Positions 58,776 through 64,000 of a stretch of DNA of 64,000 bases are shown one piece after another. A program made the position numbers and the translations under genes. The notes beneath the pieces are model-generated. The model was not told where the DNA came from and did not search any database. It saw only the letters and a program-made list of their open reading frames with translations. The DNA comes from Aneurinibacillus sp. REN35 (GTDB lineage Bacteria > Bacillota > Bacilli > Aneurinibacillales > Aneurinibacillaceae): assembly GCF_041379945.2 (NCBI RefSeq), contig NZ_JBFTXJ020000010.1, forward strand, positions 62,001 to 126,000, in the 5' to 3' direction. Within the stretch, counting starts at the first letter, position 1. Every line of letters starts with the position of its first letter.

Positions 58776-59489
58776 ATGCTTACGAATCAAGAGCTTTCTC
58801 ATTATCGTTCGCTGTTGACCAAGCAGCAGCAGGATCTGCAAGAGCGCCTTCAAAAGAGCGATGCCTATGGAATGAGTCAGGCCGCGATGCAGGAATCAGT
58901 CAGTGAGCTGTCCAACTATGATAACCATCCGGCCGATTTGGCAAGCGAGATGTTTGAACGTGAAAAGGATCTGGCTCTTTATGAACATGAGGAAGAAGAG
59001 ATGCGTGACATTACGCGTGCGCTTGAAGCGATTGATCGCGGCGTGTACGGGATATGTGAAGTGTGCCGCGCGCCGATTCCGACTGAACGCTTGGCAGCTC
59101 TTCCGACAACGACACGCTGTATGGAGCATGCGGATGAACGGTTTGTGTCAAAGCGGCGTCCGGCAGAAGAAGACATACTTGCTCCGGCGTACGGTCAATT
59201 TGAGTATGACGAAGCGGATGCGACATTGTATGATGCGGAGGATGCGTGGCAGGATGTATCACGATACGGTACATCGGACAGCCCGTCCGACTTCTTTGAT
59301 CCATCCAAGCTTGATTATGATGATATGTATATTGAGGCGGATGAATCAGTCGGATACGTAGAGGATATCGAAGGGCTGGCGCTTGCTGATCTGGACGGAC
59401 ATTATATCGGCCCCAGCCTGGAATCGCCGCTGCGAGACAGGTATGAGGCTGTGCTGGATGAGGCAAACGACATGTATAAAAATGAATAA
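58776..59489 (+). CDS. DksA/TraR-type C4 zinc-finger protein (YteA family)
   Basis: A 237-residue protein. The N-terminal coiled coil (HYRSLLTKQQQDLQERLQ) and SNYDNHPADLASEMFEREKDLAL match the YteA/TIGR02890 family of sporulation-linked proteins. The finger is CEVCRAPIPTERL with CMEHADER, so a His may replace the fourth Cys ligand. The long acidic C-terminal half is typical of the family. The function is unknown; DksA relatives act on RNA polymerase. The ribosome site is weak (AAAGGGATG). Confidence 0.85.
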   Translation: MLTNQELSHYRSLLTKQQQDLQERLQKSDAYGMSQAAMQESVSELSNYDNHPADLASEMFEREKDLALYEHEEEEMRDITRALEAIDRGVYGICEVCRAPIPTERLAALPTTTRCMEHADERFVSKRRPAEEDILAPAYGQFEYDEADATLYDAEDAWQDVSRYGTSDSPSDFFDPSKLDYDDMYIEADESVGYVEDIEGLALADLDGHYIGPSLESPLRDRYEAVLDEANDMYKNE

Positions 59490-59523
59490 GTAAAAGAGGC
59501 CGTTTTGGCCTCTTTTACTTATT
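59485..59523. terminator. Bidirectional terminator
   Basis: Perfect arms AATAAGTAAAAGAGGCC and GGCCTCTTTTACTTATT around a GTTTT-type loop, between convergent genes. Confidence 0.9.
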
Positions 59524-61225
59524 CGTAAGACGATGAATTCATCGTGGCTGCAAGCAGTCCTGTTGTCCAGAGTCTACTGCTTAAATCCAATAAAAACAAA
59601 TCATCAGGATCGACCAGCGAGCGTTGCGTAAGCGACTCGATTTTACGAAGGCGATAGAGCAGGGACTGTCTATGCAAGCTGAGGACGCGCGCAGTTTGAC
59701 TGACATTTCCCTGATTGCGTATATACGTGTTGAGCGTATGGATAAGATCAAGTCCTCTTTGCTGATCGTAATCGATGAGTGCGCCAATTGTAGATAGGGT
59801 TATCTCCTGCATCTTAGTATTATCTGCTAAGCTTGATAACGCACGGTAAATCTCTGTATTGGCGTATGTGCTGCGATAACCGGGACCTTTCTGGCGGGTT
59901 CCCACTTCTAATGCGATTCGTGCGTCATTGAAGCTTTCCATAAATGTCCGCTCGCCTGCATGGTTTTCTCCGATTCCCCATGATATGAGAAGACCAGGTG
60001 CAAGCTCGTTCAGCCTGTCATCTACCCGATCAAGGTAGGCTGTAACGATTTCATTTATATTATCCATCGAGATTTCTAGAAAAATGATAAATCGATCCTG
60101 GTGATACGTAGTCATTGTGAGTCGCTGCATAGCTTCCCCGGCACTGATTAATTGCTCCTCAATGGAGTGTACGATCGTCTGTGTCCACTGCTCGTAAGAG
60201 AGCTGCATCGAATTGTTCTGCTGGAAAAGGGACTCCAAGTTTTCAGGTGCTCCCAGAATGCAGACATAGGGGCGCATTACATTATAATTCAAGGATTTGG
60301 CGCGGGATATGGCTGTATCCCAGGAGTCGATCTCACCCTTTGCCAGACTCCATATGAAATCATCCTTTAGACGAAACTCTGTCTCTAGAATGGCATGCTC
60401 TCGCTGAAACCATAGAGCAGCTATTGTGATTGCCCGCTCCAAGATATATTCTTCTTCATTTTCCTGAAAAGTTTGCAGCGAATAAGTGGATGAGAGAGCA
60501 AGCAGCAGATATCCATGAACCTTATTAGCTGTTTTAATCTCAAGTTGGACAATGGCATCGTCTACAAAATGCACCCAATTAATACTCTCCTCGGTGTAAC
60601 GCACCGCGTTTGGTATATGTGAGGTAAGATATGTCTTAGCCTGCTCTTCCCATTTCTTTGCCAAGCTACTTGCCTGCTGGCTCGATCCTTTAATATGGCC
60701 GTTCTTATCTACAATAAGGACCGGACTGCCAATCGTTTGGCTGATTAATTCTGTGGCATCAGAGAGTGAGGCATCATGAAGAAAAAGATTAAGGAGTTGC
60801 TTCTGCAGCTCCTCTGAGCGCTGCAGGGTTGTCTGCTGCCAGTGATTGAGGTGGCTTAGAAGAGTATGTGTAATATCGGAAAACCGAATCTCCCAGGGAA
60901 TCTCAATGATCGGAAAGCGCTGTTCCTCAGCATAGGCTGTTATTTCCTCTGGGATACTTATTACATGGCGTCCGGTAGCAATAGCCAACGCTGCAGCTCC
61001 CGATTCTACGATGTCCTGGACGAAGTGTTTGAACACATGTATATCCTCGCTGCATCCTATAGCCGTAGTCAATACCAATTCATTTTTGAGGATGAAATTC
61101 TCAACGGGTATCTCGATAACAGATACGGATTCCACAGGCCGTTTAGACATTGCCGATGGAGCTGTTAACACGCGGCCAGGCTTCATAATCTCAAGATTCA
61201 TTACATCCTTTACAGTAAAGTTCAT
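59519..61225 (-). CDS. PucR-family transcriptional regulator
   Basis: A 568-residue regulator. The N-terminal PucR domain (about 1-125) has TVKDVMNLEIMKPGRVLT, LVLTTAIGCSED and RFPIIEIPWEIRFSDIT. A variable middle with a GGDEF-like or CdaR-like core follows, and the C-terminal helix-turn-helix is GNVSQTARVLSLHRQSLLYRLRKIESL. PucR members are often purine- or amino-acid-responsive activators. Transcribed 57 bp behind eutB and divergent from doeA, it is the likely regulator of the ectoine genes. The ATG follows AGGAGTTTTTC. Confidence 0.92.
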   Translation of the reverse strand: MNFTVKDVMNLEIMKPGRVLTAPSAMSKRPVESVSVIEIPVENFILKNELVLTTAIGCSEDIHVFKHFVQDIVESGAAALAIATGRHVISIPEEITAYAEEQRFPIIEIPWEIRFSDITHTLLSHLNHWQQTTLQRSEELQKQLLNLFLHDASLSDATELISQTIGSPVLIVDKNGHIKGSSQQASSLAKKWEEQAKTYLTSHIPNAVRYTEESINWVHFVDDAIVQLEIKTANKVHGYLLLALSSTYSLQTFQENEEEYILERAITIAALWFQREHAILETEFRLKDDFIWSLAKGEIDSWDTAISRAKSLNYNVMRPYVCILGAPENLESLFQQNNSMQLSYEQWTQTIVHSIEEQLISAGEAMQRLTMTTYHQDRFIIFLEISMDNINEIVTAYLDRVDDRLNELAPGLLISWGIGENHAGERTFMESFNDARIALEVGTRQKGPGYRSTYANTEIYRALSSLADNTKMQEITLSTIGALIDYDQQRGLDLIHTLNTYIRNQGNVSQTARVLSLHRQSLLYRLRKIESLTQRSLVDPDDLFLLDLSSRLWTTGLLAATMNSSSYE

Positions 61226-61282
61226 GAAAAACTCCTAGGTGGATAAAGTATAGTTTGCAATTCATATCATCATACAACGTTA

Positions 61283-62296
61283 TTATACTTTATTGATAAA
61301 TGGCATGACTGCTTGTATATGTGCATCAAGGTTTACATTGCACCCGCTTATGATGATGACGATACATTTGCCGGGCTTTACAATCTTTTGGCGCAGAAGA
61401 GCACCGATTCCAACTGCCGCGGCTCCTTCAATCACCATGTGATGATGTTTTAACATATAGGCCATTCCTTCAGCAATTGCCTCTTCTGAAACAAGAAGTG
61501 ATTGATCCACATACTTTTTTACCATCTCAAACGTATACGCATTATCCAAACCGATGCCGCCAAGAAGACTGTCGGCAAGCGTATCCTTCTCTCCTAGAAC
61601 CACTGGTTTTCCTGCTTTTATACTCTCATACATGACCGCCCCGTGCTCCATAGAAACGCCGACAACCTGAATGGCAGGGTCGATCGACTTCATAGCCAAT
61701 CCTAATCCAGAGTGCATGCCGCCGCCCGATAATCCCCCAATCACCATATCGACCTCAGGAACCTCTCTAGCGATCTCTAGTCCCATTGTTCCTTGCCCGG
61801 CGATCACCTCAGGGTCATCAAACGGCTTAATGACAGTCAATCCCTGCTCTTTTTGCAGCCGATCGCAATGTTCTCCTGCCGCATCCTGACTATCTCCGGT
61901 AATCTCAATTGTTGCTCCCCAACGCTGAATGGCATCAATTTTCGCTTTTGGAACCCTGTTCGAGACACATACAACCGCCTTAACTCCAAGCTGCTGCGCT
62001 ACAAAGGCTACAGCTTGCCCATGATTTCCGGTAGAGAATGTGGTTACGCCCCGTTCGCGTTCCTCAGGAGTCAGACTGAGAATTTTATTGGCAGCACCTC
62101 TGACTTTAAATGCACCAATATCATGAAGATTTTCCAGCTTCAAATAAATAGCCGAACCTGTTAGCTGCGAGAGGTGATGCGAATAGATAATAGGGGTTTG
62201 TTTGACGATGGAAGAAATTCGCTTTCTGGCTTGCCAGATGTCCCGAATTGTCACTTCTGTTACTTTTGGTAAAGAGTGAGATTGTGCGTAATGCAT
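61283..62296 (-). CDS. eutB: Threonine dehydratase-like enzyme, probable hydroxyectoine utilisation EutB
   Basis: A 337-residue fold-type II PLP enzyme. The Schiff-base residue is Lys64 in ENLHDIGAFKVRGA; the phosphate loop is GGLSGGGMHSGL; SGCNVN lies near the end. The lone catalytic domain without an ACT regulatory domain, and the IGAFKxRGA context, fit EutB of ectoine/hydroxyectoine gene clusters. The divergent doeA is the stronger evidence. Without it, threonine/serine dehydratase would be the call. EutB is thought to act with EutA and EutC in converting hydroxyectoine to ectoine; EutA is not in the window. The ATG follows ATAGGAGGCTCGC. Confidence 0.78.
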   Translation of the reverse strand: MHYAQSHSLPKVTEVTIRDIWQARKRISSIVKQTPIIYSHHLSQLTGSAIYLKLENLHDIGAFKVRGAANKILSLTPEERERGVTTFSTGNHGQAVAFVAQQLGVKAVVCVSNRVPKAKIDAIQRWGATIEITGDSQDAAGEHCDRLQKEQGLTVIKPFDDPEVIAGQGTMGLEIAREVPEVDMVIGGLSGGGMHSGLGLAMKSIDPAIQVVGVSMEHGAVMYESIKAGKPVVLGEKDTLADSLLGGIGLDNAYTFEMVKKYVDQSLLVSEEAIAEGMAYMLKHHHMVIEGAAAVGIGALLRQKIVKPGKCIVIIISGCNVNLDAHIQAVMPFINKV

Positions 62297-62313
62297 CGCG
62301 AGCCTCCTATAGA

Positions 62314-62343
62314 ATAATGCAATGATTAGAATAGGTGCATTAT
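62314..62343. promoter_or_regulatory. Inverted repeat in the eutB-doeA control region
   Basis: Perfect 8-bp arms ATAATGCA (62314-62321) and TGCATTAT (62336-62343). Their centres are 22 bp apart, two helix turns, which suits a dimeric regulator. It lies 18 bp upstream of the eutB start, so bound protein would block eutB initiation or transcription. Confidence 0.5.
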
Positions 62344-62362
62344 ATAAAAGGCATAAGGGAGC

Positions 62363-62381
62363 GTCAATTAGATAAATTGAC
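62363..62381. promoter_or_regulatory. Second inverted repeat in the eutB-doeA control region
   Basis: Perfect 7-bp arms GTCAATT and AATTGAC separated by AGATA, a compact operator-like palindrome of 19 bp. The remaining 130 bp to doeA are AT-rich and must hold the doeA promoter. Confidence 0.5.
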
Positions 62382-62514
62382 TATAGTTTTCGAAAAAATT
62401 TCATACAATTTTGCAGATGTTATCTACATAAAAATTAATTACTATTTCACTATACCAAATTTTAAGAACATTTTGCTAAGTCAGGAGTTCAATCGGCTGA
62501 GAAGGAGCGCTGCT

Positions 62515-63720
62515 ATGTCATCATTTACAGTTACCGAATATGGTGAGAGGCTTTACAAAACGAAGCAGAAAATGAGCGAAAAAGGAATCGATGTCTTGCT
62601 TGTCACAGATCCTGCCAATATACATTATCTTTCCGGTTATGATGGCTGGTCCTTTTATGTTCATCAAATGCTCATTGTCATAGTTGACGAGGAGCAGCCG
62701 TTTTGGATTGGCAGAGGCCAGGATGCGAATGCAGCCAAGGTAACGACATGGCTTCGGCACGACAACATCATTTCCTATACAGATGATTATGTTCAATCGG
62801 CAGTCAAGCATCCGATGGACTTTGTTTCCGATATTTTGAAAGAAATCGGACAGGGGAGCCGGACGATTGGTGTAGAGATGGACACCTATTATTTTACCGC
62901 TCAATGTTATGAAAGCCTAAAAAAAGGATTGCCGAATGCCGCATTCAAGGATGCGACAGCACTCGTTAATTGGGTGCGGATCATAAAGTCGGAACAAGAA
63001 ATTGCGTATATCAAAAAAGCAGCAAAAATTGTTGAACGTGCAATGCTTACAGGGGTTGAGTCCATTGAAGAAGGCGTGAGAGAGTGCGACGTGGTGGCAA
63101 ATATCTATCATGCTCAAATCAGCGGAACTGAGCAGTATGGCGGTGATTACCCCGCTATTGTTCCGCTACTGCCCGCCGGGAAAAAAACATCGACCCCCCA
63201 TTTAACCTGGACCGATGAACGCTATAAGAGGGGTGAACCCGTGATTTTGGAGCTGGCCGGCTGCTATAGGCGCTATCATGCTCCATTGGCAAGAACGGTG
63301 GTAATCGGAGAGGCTTCGGGCATGCTGCAGGACTTGGCAAGTGTGGTGGCCGAAGGGCTTAACACTGCGCTCGCCGCCGTTCGGCCCGGCGTAACCTGTG
63401 AAGAAGTCGAGTTAGCCTGGAGGCATTCGATTGCAAAAAGCGGTTTTGCAAAAGATTCTCGCATCGGATATTCCATGGGTCTTAACTATCCGCCCGATTG
63501 GGGTGAGCATACCGCAAGTCTTCGCCCGGGGGATATGACCATCTTGCAGCCGAACATGACCTTTCATATGATTCCTGGCATTTGGCTTGATGACTGCGGC
63601 GTGGAGATCAGTGAATCGTTTCGGGTGACGGAGACGGGCTGTGAAGTATTTGCAGATGTTCCGAGAGAACTGATTGTAAAGACAACAGAAACAACAGCTC
63701 CCGAATCATTCATCGGGTAA
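62515..63720 (+). CDS. doeA: Ectoine hydrolase DoeA (EutD), M24 family
   Basis: A 401-residue enzyme of the creatinase/aminopeptidase P fold that opens the ectoine ring to N-acetyl-diaminobutyrate. The stretches LSGYDGWSFYVHQ, WIGRGQDANAAKVT, RTIGVEMDTYYFT, QYGGDYPAIVPLLP, CYRRYHAPLARTV, NYPPDWGEHTASLRPGD and MIPGIWLDDCGVEISES closely follow known DoeA proteins, beyond generic M24 peptidases. The ATG at 62515 follows GAAGGAG at seven bases. The long upstream extension to 62335 runs through the control region and has no site. It is followed 15 bp later by a cyclodeaminase-like gene. Confidence 0.9.
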   Translation: MSSFTVTEYGERLYKTKQKMSEKGIDVLLVTDPANIHYLSGYDGWSFYVHQMLIVIVDEEQPFWIGRGQDANAAKVTTWLRHDNIISYTDDYVQSAVKHPMDFVSDILKEIGQGSRTIGVEMDTYYFTAQCYESLKKGLPNAAFKDATALVNWVRIIKSEQEIAYIKKAAKIVERAMLTGVESIEEGVRECDVVANIYHAQISGTEQYGGDYPAIVPLLPAGKKTSTPHLTWTDERYKRGEPVILELAGCYRRYHAPLARTVVIGEASGMLQDLASVVAEGLNTALAAVRPGVTCEEVELAWRHSIAKSGFAKDSRIGYSMGLNYPPDWGEHTASLRPGDMTILQPNMTFHMIPGIWLDDCGVEISESFRVTETGCEVFADVPRELIVKTTETTAPESFIG

Positions 63721-63735
63721 AGGGGTGAACATAAG

Positions 63736-64000
63736 GTGATCATTTTTCGTGAAAATGAAATACGTGCCAGCGTACAAATGAATAAGGAAGCGATATCTAT
63801 TGTCGAGGACGGCTTTACCCAGTTGGCTTTGGGGAGGGCGACCATGCCTCCGATTCTCCGGGTAGATATTCCGGAGCATAACGGGGAAGTTGATGTCAAG
63901 ACAGCGTATATTCAAGGGCTTGATACGTTTGCACTTAAGATGTCATCCGGTTTTTTTAACAATTATCAAAAGGGCCTGCCCAGCTTAAGCGGCATGATGA
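63736..64000 (+). CDS. eutC: Ornithine cyclodeaminase/mu-crystallin family protein, probable EutC (3' end outside window)
   Basis: The first 88 residues are visible before the window ends. The start is GTG (VIIFRENEIRAS), with AAAGGGGTG about ten bases upstream. The pattern VQMNKEAISIVEDGFTQLALG, ATMPPILRVDIP and KMSSGFFNNYQKGLPSLSGMM is typical of the ornithine cyclodeaminase family, where the Lys and substrate-binding residues sit in the last stretch. Next to doeA and eutB it is best read as EutC. It is expected to be an NAD(P)-dependent enzyme of the hydroxyectoine branch. Confidence 0.78.
   Translation, partial: MIIFRENEIRASVQMNKEAISIVEDGFTQLALGRATMPPILRVDIPEHNGEVDVKTAYIQGLDTFALKMSSGFFNNYQKGLPSLSGMM

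Noticed and set aside
1-64000. CRISPR arrays, insertion sequences, prophage, tRNA or rRNA genes
   Set aside because: No regularly spaced repeats, transposase motifs, phage genes, cloverleaf-type sequences or rRNA segments were seen on reading both strands.

Overview
The window is about 64 kb of chromosome from a spore-forming Gram-positive bacterium of the order Bacillales. Evidence for this is a SleB-type cortex-lytic enzyme, a seven-gene comG competence operon followed by yqzE, the yqhG/yqhH pair beside the glycine-cleavage genes, RicF (YlbF) and YlbG, a YteA-type C4 zinc-finger protein, and strong AGGAGG-type ribosome sites with many GTG and TTG starts. The PhaQ-like repressor paired with a PhaR/phasin-like protein, and gcvH lying inside the gcvT-gcvPA-gcvPB operon, suggest an Aneurinibacillus or Brevibacillus type genome. 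That placement is an inference. No rRNA, tRNA, CRISPR array, insertion sequence or phage gene was found.

Layout. 1-9.8 kb: a cut-off dynamin-like GTPase, a YugN-like protein, a YtkA-like lipoprotein, BrnQ, small unknowns, a membrane-anchored subtilase and acetyl-CoA synthetase AcsA. 9.9-23.5 kb: mostly single housekeeping genes. These are a DnaQ-like exonuclease, TPP-riboswitch-controlled thiD, the PhaQ repressor and PhaR-like pair, a chemoreceptor, a methyltransferase, an acyl-CoA thioesterase, a His/Tyr-rich small protein, a FetAB-type ABC exporter, a rhomboid protease, class I fumarase, an EamA transporter and an M42 aminopeptidase. 24-34.5 kb: a peptide ABC importer (binding protein, two permeases, one fused double ATPase), a class I amidotransferase-type gamma-glutamyl hydrolase, a sigma-54-dependent activator and an acyl-CoA ligase. 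A good -24/-12 sequence sits in front of the importer, so this looks like a self-contained sigma-54 regulon. 34.6-44.9 kb: ChaA, SleB, ArsR and Asp23 proteins, several tiny membrane proteins, a helicase-associated protein, ylbF/ylbG, an HD-GYP phosphodiesterase and a universal stress protein.

45-52 kb: the comG pseudopilus operon for DNA uptake, yqzE, and the convergent yqhH-yqhG pair. 52.4-59.5 kb: a small K+ channel, an orphan YvyF-like protein and an AbrB-like peptide. These are followed by a tandem glycine riboswitch that controls gcvT-gcvH-gcvPA-gcvPB, and a DksA/YteA-like protein. 59.5-64 kb: a divergent cluster that reads as (hydroxy)ectoine catabolism. One arm is eutB plus a PucR-type regulator; the other is doeA plus a cyclodeaminase-like gene cut by the window end. 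Two clear inverted repeats lie in the shared control region.

Most interesting are the sigma-54 peptide-import unit, the ectoine cluster with a PucR-type instead of the usual regulator, a 20-codon leader ORF that overlaps the TPP aptamer, and several small membrane-protein genes of 30-54 residues.
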